DNA from: Parabacteroides sp. | GTDB taxonomy: Bacteria; Bacteroidota; Bacteroidia; Bacteroidales; Tannerellaceae | Length of the DNA: 64,000 nucleotides | Direction of reading: 5' to 3' | Assembly: GCA_022775005.1 (NCBI GenBank) | Contig: JALFJR010000047.1 | Coordinates: forward strand, 20,325 to 84,324 | Part shown: positions 34,707-43,805 of the stretch, one piece after another | Layout of the letters: every line of letters starts with the position of its first letter | Numbering within the stretch: position 1 is the stretch's first letter | Notes under the pieces: generated by a model | The model's database searches: none | Seen by the model: the letters and a program-made list of their open reading frames with translations, nothing else | What the model was told of the DNA's origin: nothing | Made by a program: the position numbers and the translations under genes

Positions 34707-35461
34707 GTATTAAGAAAGTATTGGTGTCGCAGCCGAAGCCGACATCAGAGAAGTCACCATATTTTGATATTGCAGAAAAGTACGGAGTAGAAATAGATTT
34801 CCGACCTTTTATCAAGGTGGAACCTTTAACCTCAAAGGAATTTAGACAGCAGCGAATTTCGATTTTAGACTATACGGCTGTGATTTTCACGGCGCGTACA
34901 GCGATTGACCATTTCTTCCATCTTTGTGAGGAATTGCGCGTGACTATTCCTGAAACGATGAAGTATTTTTGTATGACTGAGGCGATTGCGGTCTATTTGC
35001 AGAAGTATATCGTGTATCGGAAGCGTAAGATTTTTTACGGACAGACCGGTAAACCGGAAGACTTGGTGACCGTGATTGGTAAACATTCCAAAGAGAAATA
35101 CTTGGCTCCGGTTTCAGACGTACATAAGGATGACCTTTTCGCAATGCTGGATGCGAAACGCATCAACTATACGAAGGCGGTGATGTTCCGTACGGTTAGC
35201 AATGATTTCACGAAAGAGGAGGGTTTCGACTACGATATGTTGGTCTTCTTTAGCCCGGCAGGCATCGCCTCCTTATTGAAGAATTTTCCAGATTTCAAGC
35301 AAGATAATATTCGTATAGGCTGCTTTGGCCCTACTACTGCGAAGGCCGTGAAAGAGGCTGGCTTACGTCTTGACGTAGAGGCTCCTACGCCTGAGGCCCC
35401 CTCCATGACGGCTGCTTTGGAATTGTATCTCAAGCGTCAGCAGGAAGCGGACAAGGCATGA
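34697..35461 (+). CDS. hemD: Uroporphyrinogen-III synthase family protein
   Basis: 254 residues with the two-lobed HemD fold: IKKVLVSQPKPTSEKSPYFDIAEKYGVEIDFRPFIKVEPL at the start, YTAVIFTARTAIDHFF (first lobe), and FDYDMLVFFSPAGIASLLKNFPDF with IRIGCFGPTTAKAVKEAGLRLDVEAPTPEAPSMTAAL near the end. The family cyclises hydroxymethylbilane for tetrapyrroles; many Bacteroidales lack the full pathway, so the real substrate is not certain. It overlaps DUF4271 by 10 bases and rnpA by 4. Confidence 0.85.
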   Translation: MALSIKKVLVSQPKPTSEKSPYFDIAEKYGVEIDFRPFIKVEPLTSKEFRQQRISILDYTAVIFTARTAIDHFFHLCEELRVTIPETMKYFCMTEAIAVYLQKYIVYRKRKIFYGQTGKPEDLVTVIGKHSKEKYLAPVSDVHKDDLFAMLDAKRINYTKAVMFRTVSNDFTKEEGFDYDMLVFFSPAGIASLLKNFPDFKQDNIRIGCFGPTTAKAVKEAGLRLDVEAPTPEAPSMTAALELYLKRQQEADKA

Positions 35462-35844
35462 CTATGAGAAGGTACACGCTCTCGAAAGAGGAGAGATTAT
35501 CATGGAAGCGCTACATCGATTTGCTGTTCGCACAAGGACAGTCGTTTGTAGCCTTCCCCTTGCGGGTTATCTATCTCCCGTTGGAGGAGAAGATGCCCGC
35601 AAGAGCCTCTTTCTTGGTCAGTGTGCCGAAAAAGAAATTCAAACGGGCGGTGAAACGTAACTTGGTTAAGCGACAGGTGCGTGAGGCCTATCGGGTGCGT
35701 AAATACAACCTGCTCGATCCTTTGGAGGCGAAAGGCAAGTATATGCTGATGGCCTTTCTTTATATAGACAAGGAGATTCATGCTTTCGCCAAGATGGAGA
35801 AGGCCATGGATAAGGCAATTAACCTGCTGGTTGAGAAAGCATGA
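35458..35844 (+). CDS. rnpA: Ribonuclease P protein component
   Basis: 128 residues. The RNR core is [25 protein letters not shown], the most conserved RnpA segment, preceded by [11 protein letters not shown]. The protein binds RNase P RNA for 5' maturation of tRNA. Start codons at 35458 (ATGA overlap with hemD) and 35464 are both possible; the overlap makes the first more likely. yidD starts in an ATGA overlap with its stop, the usual rnpA-yidD coupling. Confidence 0.92.
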   Translation: MTMRRYTLSKEERLSWKRYIDLLFAQGQSFVAFPLRVIYLPLEEKMPARASFLVSVPKKKFKRAVKRNLVKRQVREAYRVRKYNLLDPLEAKGKYMLMAFLYIDKEIHAFAKMEKAMDKAINLLVEKA

Positions 35845-36065
35845 TCCGTCGATTGCTCACGGCATTACTTTTGCTGCCTATCTATTTTTATCAACGTTGC
35901 ATTTCGCCTTTGACACCCCCCTCTTGCCGATTTACCCCTACCTGTTCTGAATATGCGGTGCAAGCACTTCGTAAACATGGCCCGTTGAAGGGGTTGTATT
36001 TAACTGTAAGACGTTTGTTGCGTTGTCATCCGTGGGGTGGTAGCGGCTATGATCCCGTACCTTAA
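35841..36065 (+). CDS. yidD: Membrane protein insertion efficiency factor YidD
   Basis: 74 residues. The family core is complete: [31 protein letters not shown] then [18 protein letters not shown], with the three conserved cysteines and the [12 protein letters not shown] terminus. A peripheral inner-membrane protein that aids YidC-dependent insertion. Translationally coupled to rnpA. Confidence 0.94.
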   Translation: MIRRLLTALLLLPIYFYQRCISPLTPPSCRFTPTCSEYAVQALRKHGPLKGLYLTVRRLLRCHPWGGSGYDPVP

Positions 36066-36081
36066 TTCCTTACTTGGTTCC

Positions 36082-36750
36082 ATGTGTTATTTGGATGTGC
36101 ATACGCATCGATTGGCTACCGATCCACAAGTGGTGTCGATTGTCTCTACCTTGGTGCAGCCGATGGGAGAGGAGATACAGGAGACTCCCTATCGTTCGTT
36201 TGGCATTCATCCTTGCCGGATTGAGGAGGATGGAGAGGCCCAGTGGGAGCTGTTGCGACAATATGTGGAACTTCCCTCTTGTGTGGCGATCGGGGAGGCT
36301 GGATTGGATCGCATGGCCGCTTGCTCAATGGAACGTCAAGTCTTACTTTTCGAGCGGCAGGCACGTTTAGCGGAGGAGTTTGGTAAACCCTTGATTATTC
36401 ATTGTGTGCGAGCTTGGGAGGAGTTGATTGCTTGTCGGAAGGCCATCCGTCCGAAGCAGCCTTGGTTGATCCATGGCTTTCGGGGTAAAGCATCGTTAGC
36501 TGATCAATTGTTGCGACAGGGTTTCTACCTCTCTTTGGGATATTATTTTCAGCCCGAGGCGGCACGACAGATGTGGCCAGAGCGGCTTTTCTTAGAAACA
36601 GATGTGGCTGAGGCATCGATACAGGTTGTTTATGAACGAGTAGCAGAAGCGCTGTCAATCGACTTACGGGCTTTGCGCGACCAAATCCAACGAAATAGCG
36701 TGATCCTTCGCTTAAAAAACACTACCTTTGCCGCCAACTATCCACAGTGA
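36082..36750 (+). CDS. TatD family metal-dependent hydrolase
   Basis: 222 residues from the ATG at 36082. YLDVHTHR supplies the H-x-H metal pair, VAIGEAGLD the catalytic acid, PLIIHCVRAWEELI and WLIHGFRG two further histidines and LFLETDV the last aspartate, as in TatD DNases. The protein is shorter than the standard 260 residues, as are many Bacteroidetes members. An ATG at 36049 would overlap yidD by 17 bases and add 11 residues; the later start places H-x-H where it usually is. A -7 box for tyrS lies in its last codons. Confidence 0.85.
   Translation: MCYLDVHTHRLATDPQVVSIVSTLVQPMGEEIQETPYRSFGIHPCRIEEDGEAQWELLRQYVELPSCVAIGEAGLDRMAACSMERQVLLFERQARLAEEFGKPLIIHCVRAWEELIACRKAIRPKQPWLIHGFRGKASLADQLLRQGFYLSLGYYFQPEAARQMWPERLFLETDVAEASIQVVYERVAEALSIDLRALRDQIQRNSVILRLKNTTFAANYPQ
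36723..36730 (+). promoter_or_regulatory. Possible -7 box of tyrS
   Basis: TACCTTTG, 56 bases before the tyrS ATG and inside the end of the TatD gene. Confidence 0.45.
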
Positions 36751-36786
36751 GTTTTATATTTGTAAATAAAAGAGATAACAATAACG

Positions 36787-38079
36787 ATGAATTTTATAGA
36801 AGAATTGAAATGGAGGGGCATGATTGCCGATATGATGCCCGGAACCGAGGAGCAGTTGCAGAAGGAGTTGACATCAGCTTACGTAGGTATTGATCCGACA
36901 GCTGACTCTTTGCATATTGGTCACTTGGTAGGAGTGATGATGTTAAGACATTTCCAGCGTGCTGGACATCGTCCGATTGCATTGATTGGTGGTGCTACCG
37001 GTATGATTGGTGATCCTTCGATGAAGTCTGCTGAGCGTAACCTGTTGGATGAGGAGACATTACGTCATAATCAGGAGTGCATCAAGCAGCAGCTGGCTAA
37101 ATTCTTGGATTTTGATTCAGATGCGCCTAATGCCGCTAAGTTGGTGAACAATTACGATTGGATGAAAGACTATTCTTTCTTGAACTTTATTCGTGATATT
37201 GGTAAGCACATCACGGTCAATTACATGATGGCGAAAGATTCTGTGAAGAAGCGCCTCAGTCGTGACTCCAGTGTGGGTATGTCGTTCACGGAATTCTCCT
37301 ATCAGTTGTTGCAGGGCTATGACTTCCTTTACCTCTATGAGCATGAGGGTTGCCGTTTGCAAATGGGTGGTAGCGACCAGTGGGGAAATATCACCACCGG
37401 TACAGAGTTGATTCGTCGAAAGGCTGGAGGTGAGGCTTTTGCTTTGACCTGCCCGTTGATCACGAAAGCGGATGGCGGTAAGTTTGGAAAGACGGAGTCG
37501 GGCAATGTGTGGTTAGATCGTCGTTATACCTCTCCCTATAAGTTCTATCAGTTCTGGTTGAACGTGAGCGATGCGGATGCCGTGAAGTACATCAAGATCT
37601 TCACGGCATTGGATCAAGAAGAGATCAACACGTTGATCGCAGAGCAGGAGGCAGCTCCCCACTTACGTCCGTTGCAGAAGCGTTTGGCGAAAGAGGTAAC
37701 AGTGATGGTACACTCTGAGGCTGACTATGAGGCTGCGGTGGAGGCATCTAATATCCTTTTTGGTAATGCAACACACGAGGCGTTGTTAAAGCTTGACGAG
37801 GATACCCTATTGGCGGTGTTCGAGGGCGTTCCTCATTTTGAGGTATCGCGTGAGGAGTTGGCAGCAGGCATCAAGGCCGTTGATCTGTGCACAGAGAAGG
37901 CCGCAATCTTTGCTTCCAAGGGTGAGATGCGTAAGCTGGTTCAGAGTGGTGGAGTCAGTGTGAACAAGGAGAAATTGGCGGCTGCAGATGCTGTGATAGA
38001 CAGTAATTCATTGCTCGATGGCAAATATCTCTTGGTTCAACGGGGTAAGAAAAACTACTATCTATTGATTGCTAAGTAA
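36787..38079 (+). CDS. tyrS: Tyrosyl-tRNA synthetase
   Basis: 430 residues. HIGH motif: [20 protein letters not shown]; tyrosine pocket: [15 protein letters not shown] and [26 protein letters not shown]-type loop: [13 protein letters not shown]. An S4 RNA-binding domain ends the protein ([17 protein letters not shown]). Charges tRNA-Tyr with tyrosine. It has 36 bases to the TatD gene and could be co-transcribed or use the internal -7 box. Confidence 0.96.
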   Translation: MNFIEELKWRGMIADMMPGTEEQLQKELTSAYVGIDPTADSLHIGHLVGVMMLRHFQRAGHRPIALIGGATGMIGDPSMKSAERNLLDEETLRHNQECIKQQLAKFLDFDSDAPNAAKLVNNYDWMKDYSFLNFIRDIGKHITVNYMMAKDSVKKRLSRDSSVGMSFTEFSYQLLQGYDFLYLYEHEGCRLQMGGSDQWGNITTGTELIRRKAGGEAFALTCPLITKADGGKFGKTESGNVWLDRRYTSPYKFYQFWLNVSDADAVKYIKIFTALDQEEINTLIAEQEAAPHLRPLQKRLAKEVTVMVHSEADYEAAVEASNILFGNATHEALLKLDEDTLLAVFEGVPHFEVSREELAAGIKAVDLCTEKAAIFASKGEMRKLVQSGGVSVNKEKLAAADAVIDSNSLLDGKYLLVQRGKKNYYLLIAK

Positions 38080-38095
38080 AAAATTGGTATAAATA

Positions 38096-38126
38096 TTTGC
38101 GGGGTAAGAAAAACTTCTTACCTTTG
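38096..38126 (+). promoter_or_regulatory. tRNA-Gln promoter (-33 and -7)
   Basis: TTTG at 38096-38099 and TACCTTTG at 38119-38126, exactly 19 bases apart. The tRNA begins 25 bases after the -7 box. Confidence 0.75.
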
Positions 38127-38151
38127 CAACGCTTTAGATAAAGCACCGGAT

Positions 38152-38222
38152 TGTCTCATGGTGTAATGGTAGCACTACAGTTTTTGGTTCTGTCTGTCGA
38201 GGTTCGAATCCTCGTGAGACAA
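38152..38222 (+). tRNA. tRNA-Gln (anticodon TTG)
   Basis: 71 bases. The acceptor stem TGTCTCA (38152-38158) pairs with TGAGACA (38215-38221); the D-loop (TAATGGTAG), the T arm (GAGGTTCGAATCCTC) and the anticodon loop TTTTGGT with TTG at 38184-38186 are all in place. CCA is not encoded. The anticodon stem closes with a T-T mismatch (38181 and 38189). Confidence 0.93.
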
Positions 38223-38229
38223 CTCAAAG

Positions 38230-38266
38230 AAGGAGCTTAGAGATTTCTCTTTAGGCTCCTTTTTTG
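38230..38266 (+). terminator. tRNA-Gln terminator
   Basis: AAGGAGC (38230-38236) pairs with GCTCCTT (38255-38261), with a further short inner stem, and is followed by TTTTTTG. Confidence 0.8.
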
Positions 38267-38372
38267 TTTGTGTCTTATCAAATCCCATCAAGTACTTCTA
38301 TCTATATAGAATATTACTATAAATTTGTGCACTTAAATAGCCATTAACCATACAATTTAGCCGAATAATCGT

Positions 38373-38380
38373 TACTTTTG
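38373..38380 (+). promoter_or_regulatory. -7 box of the M28 peptidase gene
   Basis: TACTTTTG, 48 bases before the ATG. Confidence 0.5.
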
Positions 38381-38428
38381 CCAGCAATATGATATAAACA
38401 ATACGAATAACAAGTAACAGGCAAAAAG

Positions 38429-40036
38429 ATGAAAAAGAATTTATTGTGGATGCTGTGCTGCATGGCTGCATGGAGTCTTTCAGCTGTCGCACAGACAGAT
38501 GATGATGGGTTGGCTTATTTCAAGGAGCGTGTGAAGACCTTAGGATCAGATGCTTTTGGTGGACGTAAGCCGCTAACGGAGTATGAGACCAAGACAATCA
38601 ATTACATTGCTGATGAGTTTAAAAAACTCGGATTGGAACCGGCTAACAACGGTAGCTATTTCCAAGGCGTAAAAGAGATTTCTACATATACGCGTCCGGA
38701 AAACAACAAGATTACGGTAAAAGGTAGCAAAGGCAAGACCGACTTGAAGTTCTCGGACGATATCGTGATCTGGACGAACCGTGGTGCGGAAAAGGTGATA
38801 ATCCCGAATACAGATTATGTATTTGTGGGCTTCGGTATCAATGCCCCGGAGTATAATTGGAACGATTACGAGGGCTTGGACGTGAAGGGCAAGATCGTGA
38901 TTGCGATGGTGAACGACCCTGGCTTTTATGATGCCAAATTATTCCGTGGCAAGAATATGACCTATTACGGTCGTTGGACCTATAAACACGAGGAGGCAGA
39001 GCGCCAAGGAGCTGCCGGCTGTTTGGTGTTGCACAATGAGGCTGCGGCCTCTTATGGCTGGAAGGTTTGCCAATCTTCTCATGTGCAGAACAACATTGGC
39101 CTGTGCGACGAGACGATGAATGCTTCGGCCATTGCCATGAAGGGTTGGTTGGCTGAAGAGGCTTGCCGACGCATCTTCGAGGTGAGTGGTGTGGATTTTG
39201 ATGCGACGATTGCTGCCGCCAAGCAACCGGGCTTTAAGAGCATTACGATGAAGGCAAAGAGCAAGGTGCAGTTGAATGTGAAATACTCGGTTGGCGAGTC
39301 GAATAACGTGGCAGCTTTCTTGCCGGGCACTGACTTGAAGGATCAATATGTGGTTTGTACCGCACACTGGGACCACTTCGGTATCGGTACACCGGTTGAT
39401 GGTGACAGTATCTATAATGGTGCGAGTGATAATGCGTCGGGTGTCGCTGCTTTGATGTGGTTAGCTCGTAAATACCAGCAACTGCCGATTCGCCCCCGTC
39501 GCTCTATTGTGTTCGTAGCGGTTACCTCTGAGGAGTGTGGTTTGTTAGGTTCACAATATTATTGTGAGCATCCGTTGTTCCCCCTGTCTAAAACAGCTGC
39601 TAATCTCAATTTCGATGGTTCCGCTCCGGCTGAGCGCACGCATGATGTCTCGTTGCGAGCTGCAAGCAAGACAGATACCGATGCTTTGGTAGTGGCTATG
39701 GCTGCCGCTCAAGGTCGCCGTGTGAATGTCATAACCGAGGATCCGGCCGGTGGTTATTTCCGTTCAGACCATTTCAATTTCGTAAAGAAAGGTGTGCCGG
39801 CAGTTTTGGCTGGTGGTGGCCGTGACTATGTGGATAAAGCACGTCATGAGGCGAAACCGAAAGTTTATCGTTATCACCAACCGAACGATGAGTATGATGA
39901 GTCGTGGTGGGATTTTGACGGTGCTATGGAGAATCTAAACCTGATGTTCAGCATCGGTCTGGTTATCGCCAACAATGATGAGATGCCGAAGTGGACAAAG
40001 GAGGCAGATTTCCAGCGTATGCCGGATAAGGAATAA
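38429..40036 (+). CDS. Secreted M28 family zinc peptidase
   Basis: 535 residues with signal peptide MKKNLLWMLCCMAAWSLSAVAQ. A protease-associated domain lies around residues 100-250 (KGKIVIAMVNDPGFYDAKLF). The peptidase core has the zinc ligands in VCTAHWDHFGIGTPVDGDSIYNGASDNASGVA (His, Asp), VAVTSEECGLLGSQYY (catalytic Glu-Glu), LNFDGSAPAERTHD and FRSDHFNFVKKGVPAVLAGGG (last His). It is an aminopeptidase or similar exopeptidase in the envelope. A terminator follows, so it is monocistronic. Confidence 0.9.
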   Translation: MKKNLLWMLCCMAAWSLSAVAQTDDDGLAYFKERVKTLGSDAFGGRKPLTEYETKTINYIADEFKKLGLEPANNGSYFQGVKEISTYTRPENNKITVKGSKGKTDLKFSDDIVIWTNRGAEKVIIPNTDYVFVGFGINAPEYNWNDYEGLDVKGKIVIAMVNDPGFYDAKLFRGKNMTYYGRWTYKHEEAERQGAAGCLVLHNEAAASYGWKVCQSSHVQNNIGLCDETMNASAIAMKGWLAEEACRRIFEVSGVDFDATIAAAKQPGFKSITMKAKSKVQLNVKYSVGESNNVAAFLPGTDLKDQYVVCTAHWDHFGIGTPVDGDSIYNGASDNASGVAALMWLARKYQQLPIRPRRSIVFVAVTSEECGLLGSQYYCEHPLFPLSKTAANLNFDGSAPAERTHDVSLRAASKTDTDALVVAMAAAQGRRVNVITEDPAGGYFRSDHFNFVKKGVPAVLAGGGRDYVDKARHEAKPKVYRYHQPNDEYDESWWDFDGAMENLNLMFSIGLVIANNDEMPKWTKEADFQRMPDKE

Positions 40037-40063
40037 GGTTATAACAAGTTATATATAACTTTA

Positions 40064-40105
40064 GGCGGAACCTATCTTTTGCGGATAAGGTTCCGCCATT
40101 TTTTA
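40064..40105 (+). terminator. Terminator of the M28 peptidase gene
   Basis: GGCGGAACC (40064-40072) pairs with GGTTCCGCC (40089-40097), followed by ATTTTTTAT. Confidence 0.85.
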
Positions 40106-40116
40106 TGATTTAATTG

Positions 40117-40124
40117 TACATTTG
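40117..40124 (+). promoter_or_regulatory. -7 box of murF
   Basis: TACATTTG, 35 bases before the murF ATG. Confidence 0.5.
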
Positions 40125-40159
40125 CGCGCTAAAAAACAGAAAGAATAAGGATAGGTTAT

Positions 40160-41443
40160 ATGAACTTGATTGACATTTACCAGCTGTTTCTTCATCATCA
40201 GCAGGTCACGACGGATAGCCGCAATTGTCCCAAAGGTGCGATGTTCTTTGCTCTCAAGGGGGAACGTTTTGACGGCAATAAGTTTGCGGAGAAGGCATTG
40301 GAGGCCGGATGCGCCTATGCGATTATTGATAATCCCACCTATTACAAAGATGAGCGTACGATCGTGGTGGACAACGTACTGACTACGTTGCAGCAGTTGG
40401 CGCATCATCACCGCAAAGCCTTGGGATTGCCTATTATCGGTATAACCGGTACGAATGGCAAGACCACCACGAAGGAGCTGGTTGCAGCGGTATTATCCAC
40501 GAAGTACAATATACTTTATACAGAGGGCAACCTGAATAACCAAATTGGTGTGCCCCTGACCCTCTTGCGTTTGAATCCGGATCATGAGTTGGCCGTCATT
40601 GAGATGGGAGCCAGTCATCCGGGCGACATCAAGGAGTTAGTCGATTTGGTTCATCCCAATTATGGTCTGATTACCAATGTGGGTTGTGCCCATTTAGCGG
40701 GTTTTGGTTCTTATGAGGGCGTATTGCATACGAAAGGGGAGCTGTATGACTTCTTGCGTCGAACCAAGGGAAAGGTATTTGTCCAGTCGGAGAATCAGGC
40801 ATTGCTCTCCTTGGCGAAGGGCATAGAGCAGGTTGCCTATGGCAGCAGTGAGACAGCCTTTGCGTCTGGTCATGTGGTAAGTTGTGATCCGTTCTTGACG
40901 TTCCATTGGAAACAGCAGGGCAAGATCCATACGGTAGAAACGCATCTGATCGGTAGTTATAACTTAGATAATGTGTTGGCGGCGGTCGCTATCGGTCGCT
41001 ATTTGAAGGTGCCGGCAGAGCGAATCAGTCGGGCCATTGCGGCTTACGAGCCCACCAACAATCGTTCACAGTTGAAGAAAACCGCAAACAATACGTTGAT
41101 TATCGATGCTTATAATGCCAATCCCAGTAGTATGAAAGTAGCGATTGAGAACTTCAAGCTGCTGCCTGTGTCACCCAAAGCGGTTATCTTAGGGGATATG
41201 CGAGAGCTAGGTGAAACCAGCGATGCCTTACATGCGGAGGTGGTTGAGCAAGTGAAGGCGGCCGGTTTCGACAAAGTGTTGCTGTGTGGCAAGCACTTCT
41301 CGAATGTAGGTCAGGCATTCGCTCCCTATGCCGATACCGAAGCTTTGGTGGCCGCCTTGAAGGCGCAGCCACTGAAAGGATACCACATCTTAATCAAGGG
41401 ATCGCATAGCATGGGATTAGAGAAAGTGGCTGAACTCTTGTGA
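40160..41443 (+). CDS. murF: UDP-N-acetylmuramoyl-tripeptide--D-alanyl-D-alanine ligase
   Basis: 427 residues. Mur ligase family: N-terminal UDP-binding domain (VTTDSRNCPKGAMFFALKGERFDG), ATP site GITGTNGKTTTKELVAAVLSTKYNI, then LNNQIGVPLTLLRL and AVIEMGASHPGDIKELV, which are typical of MurF, and the C-terminal domain with IIDAYNANPSSMKVAIENF and GDMRELGE. It adds D-Ala-D-Ala to the muropeptide in the cytoplasm. It stands outside a dcw cluster here, between two genes with their own promoters. Confidence 0.95.
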   Translation: MNLIDIYQLFLHHQQVTTDSRNCPKGAMFFALKGERFDGNKFAEKALEAGCAYAIIDNPTYYKDERTIVVDNVLTTLQQLAHHHRKALGLPIIGITGTNGKTTTKELVAAVLSTKYNILYTEGNLNNQIGVPLTLLRLNPDHELAVIEMGASHPGDIKELVDLVHPNYGLITNVGCAHLAGFGSYEGVLHTKGELYDFLRRTKGKVFVQSENQALLSLAKGIEQVAYGSSETAFASGHVVSCDPFLTFHWKQQGKIHTVETHLIGSYNLDNVLAAVAIGRYLKVPAERISRAIAAYEPTNNRSQLKKTANNTLIIDAYNANPSSMKVAIENFKLLPVSPKAVILGDMRELGETSDALHAEVVEQVKAAGFDKVLLCGKHFSNVGQAFAPYADTEALVAALKAQPLKGYHILIKGSHSMGLEKVAELL

Positions 41444-41468
41444 TATAAGCCCTTTTTTGCTACTTTTG
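41438..41468 (+). promoter_or_regulatory. Promoter of the PfkB kinase gene
   Basis: TTG at 41438-41440 (overlapping the murF stop region) and TACTTTTG at 41461-41468, 20 bases apart; the ATG follows 50 bases later. Confidence 0.6.
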
Positions 41469-41518
41469 CAGCAAAGCAGCGAAGAGTGGCTGCACAAAAC
41501 ATGAAATAAACAAGAACA

Positions 41519-42412
41519 ATGAATAGACATGAACTTTGCTGTGTGGGGCATATCACTTTGGATAAGGTGGTGACCCCCAAGAATACCGTTTATATGCCGG
41601 GCGGTACCTCTTACTATTTCTCTCATGCGATCAAGCATTTTGACGACATCGACTATACCTTGGTTACGGCCTTGGCGGAAAGCGAGATGAAATCGGTGGA
41701 GGAGCTGCGTGCGGAAGGCATAGAGGTGGCCGTGATGCCCAGTCGCCATACGGTTTATTTCGAGAATATTTATGGAGAGAACCAAGATAATCGTACACAA
41801 CGTGTCTTGGCGAAGGCTGATCCCTTCACAGTGGATTACTTACGACAGATCGAGGCAAAGATCTTCCACTTGGGCAGTTTGTTAGCGGATGATTTCTCGT
41901 TAGAGGTGGTACGTTACCTCTCTGAAAAGGGATTGGTCTCCGTGGATTCGCAAGGTTACCTGCGTGAGGTACGTGAGCAGAATGTGTTTGCTGTAGATTG
42001 GCCTGAGAAGAAAGAGGTGCTCCGTTATGTACACTTTTTGAAAGCCAATGAGCATGAGATGGAGGTATTGACGGGCTATACCGATCCGGAGAAAGCGGGC
42101 AAGGAGATTCACAGTTGGGGTGTGAAAGAGGTGCTGCTGACTTTCGGTAGCATGGGCTCGCTTATTTATGATGGGGAGACGTTCCATCGTATTCCCGCCT
42201 ATATCCCTAAGGAAGTTGTCAATGCCACGGGTGCCGGAGATACTTACATGACTGGCTATCTCTATCAACGGGCAAAAGGCGCCAGCATCGAGGAGGCTGG
42301 ACGTTTCGCCGCTGCCATGACCACCTTGAAAATCGAGGGTATGGGACCGTTTAACGGAACGAAGGCGGATGTGCTTCGCTGCATGGAAACAGCTAAAGAA
42401 AGATACTTGTAA
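41519..42412 (+). CDS. PfkB/ribokinase family carbohydrate kinase
   Basis: 297 residues. The N-terminal glycine-rich region is CCVGHITLDKVVTPKNTVYMPGGTSYYFSH and the C-terminal family signature with the catalytic Asp is NATGAGDTYMTGYLYQRAKG. It lacks the second GG of classical ribokinase, as many uncharacterised Bacteroidetes members do, so the sugar is not predictable. It converges on the MFS gene through a palindromic junction. Confidence 0.88.
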   Translation: MNRHELCCVGHITLDKVVTPKNTVYMPGGTSYYFSHAIKHFDDIDYTLVTALAESEMKSVEELRAEGIEVAVMPSRHTVYFENIYGENQDNRTQRVLAKADPFTVDYLRQIEAKIFHLGSLLADDFSLEVVRYLSEKGLVSVDSQGYLREVREQNVFAVDWPEKKEVLRYVHFLKANEHEMEVLTGYTDPEKAGKEIHSWGVKEVLLTFGSMGSLIYDGETFHRIPAYIPKEVVNATGAGDTYMTGYLYQRAKGASIEEAGRFAAAMTTLKIEGMGPFNGTKADVLRCMETAKERYL

Positions 42413-42423
42413 AATTAGGAATT

Positions 42424-42466
42424 AGAAATTAGGAATGAGGAATTAAAATCCTCACTCCTAATTTCT
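42424..42466. terminator. Palindromic junction of TTAGGAAT-type units (bidirectional terminator)
   Basis: An 18-base arm at 42424-42441 and its reverse complement at 42449-42466 differ at one base and leave a 7-base loop, ATTAAAA. The arms are imperfect tandem ATTAGGA/ATGAGGA units. The hairpin fills the space between the stops of the PfkB and MFS genes. Confidence 0.75.
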
Positions 42467-42468
42467 TA

Positions 42469-43722
42469 CTATTCTGTTTTGAATGCCTTGCAGAAGGTAG
42501 TCATCAACCAGATGCAGAGGCCCAACAAACCAACTACCATATAGGCATATTTCATATTGAAGGCTTGTGAGACAGCTCCGATCAACAACGGAGCGATCAA
42601 GGAGCCGATAAAGCTGATGCTTGAAAGGATGGTCAATGCGATGCTGACCGGTGTCTTCGACTTAGCGCCAACCAAGCTGTAAATCGTTGGAACCATGCAG
42701 GAGATACCTAAGCCAACTAACATGAATCCTAAGGAGTTAACAGCCACTTTCAAGGTCATTTGCTCAAATACACCACCCAACAACGAGGTGATAAAGAATC
42801 CGGCGAAGATGAAGAACCCCGCTAACTGCAACACTTTTTGCTTGCCTAAGAGATCATACGCCCAATTGGTCAAGAAACGTCCTACGGTCATCATCACCAT
42901 GAATACCAAGAAGCCGATTTGCAAGGATTTAGGTACCTGTAATACTGATTCAAAGTAGAGGCCGCTCCAGTCAAACATCGCACTCTCGACGACCAAGGCA
43001 AACAATCCAACAACACCCAACTGAATCAGTAGCAGTTCCGGCTTACGGATAAAACTCAACAAAGCGGGAGTTTCTTTGGTCGTGGATGTTTGCTCTTCAT
43101 TGGCTTCCTGTTTCGCCTGCGGTTCATCCTCTATATCAGCTTGCAGATAACGTCGTCCACATAGCACGATGATTGTGATCAAGGCAGCTATTAGGGTAAA
43201 ATGCCAAAAAGGCGGTATCCCAGAGACAATCATGATGAAACCGATTAATGCACCTAAGCAGGCGGCCAAACTCCAGCCACCATGGAAAGAGGCCATAATC
43301 GTTCGCCCATAGAGTCGTTCGATACCAATGCCTTGTGTGTTAAGCGAGATGTCACAGAGGTTCCAGAATGTACCGAAACAGAAGAGGCATACACCCAGCA
43401 GATAGATATTGGTGGCCAATCCTATGGCAAACAGGGAGAGCGCGTATCCCATGACACTGATTTGTACCATGATGCGACTACCCAGGCGGCTCACTAAATA
43501 ACCCGCTAATGGAATGGCTACAAATTTACCTACTGGAATGAGGAAAAGCACTAATCCCCAATAGAAGGCATAATTGACTGAGAAAATCTCCTTCACGTCG
43601 GGAATACGACTGGCCCATGAAGAGAAGCACAGGCCCTGAGCCAAGAAAAACGAAAGGACGGCATATCGAATACGCTCTTTCGGGAAGCGACTGCCCGCCA
43701 GGGCATTTGTTGTTTGATCCAT
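42469..43722 (-). CDS. MFS transporter, FucP/YbjJ-like
   Basis: 417 residues, twelve predicted helices. The first is LSFFLAQGLCFSSWASRIPDVKEIF, and the family A-motif equivalent is PLAGYLVSRLGSRIMVQ; the inter-domain loop is charged (QADIEDEPQAKQEANEEQ). It resembles fucose permease-type and YbjJ-type members. The substrate is unknown; the sugar kinase that converges on it is a natural but unproven partner. It is downstream of the TPR lipoprotein but separated by a terminator. Confidence 0.85.
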   Translation of the reverse strand: MDQTTNALAGSRFPKERIRYAVLSFFLAQGLCFSSWASRIPDVKEIFSVNYAFYWGLVLFLIPVGKFVAIPLAGYLVSRLGSRIMVQISVMGYALSLFAIGLATNIYLLGVCLFCFGTFWNLCDISLNTQGIGIERLYGRTIMASFHGGWSLAACLGALIGFIMIVSGIPPFWHFTLIAALITIIVLCGRRYLQADIEDEPQAKQEANEEQTSTTKETPALLSFIRKPELLLIQLGVVGLFALVVESAMFDWSGLYFESVLQVPKSLQIGFLVFMVMMTVGRFLTNWAYDLLGKQKVLQLAGFFIFAGFFITSLLGGVFEQMTLKVAVNSLGFMLVGLGISCMVPTIYSLVGAKSKTPVSIALTILSSISFIGSLIAPLLIGAVSQAFNMKYAYMVVGLLGLCIWLMTTFCKAFKTE

Positions 43723-43742
43723 GCTTATTTAGTTTAGGTATA

Positions 43743-43782
43743 GTAAAGAAAGCCCCCTTCCGGGATGATCCTGGGAGGGGGC
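43743..43782 (-). terminator. Terminator of the TPR lipoprotein gene
   Basis: GCCCCC (43752-43757) pairs with GGGGGC (43777-43782), with an inner GGAT/ATCC stem; on the minus strand it is followed by TTTCTTTACT. Confidence 0.8.
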
Positions 43783-43805
43783 AAATCTTATCGTGATTGG
43801 ATGAA

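Noticed and set aside
38152-38222. tRNA-associated integration site
   Set aside because: The tRNA has its own promoter and terminator and is flanked by core genes; no integrase or repeat of the tRNA 3' end is visible.
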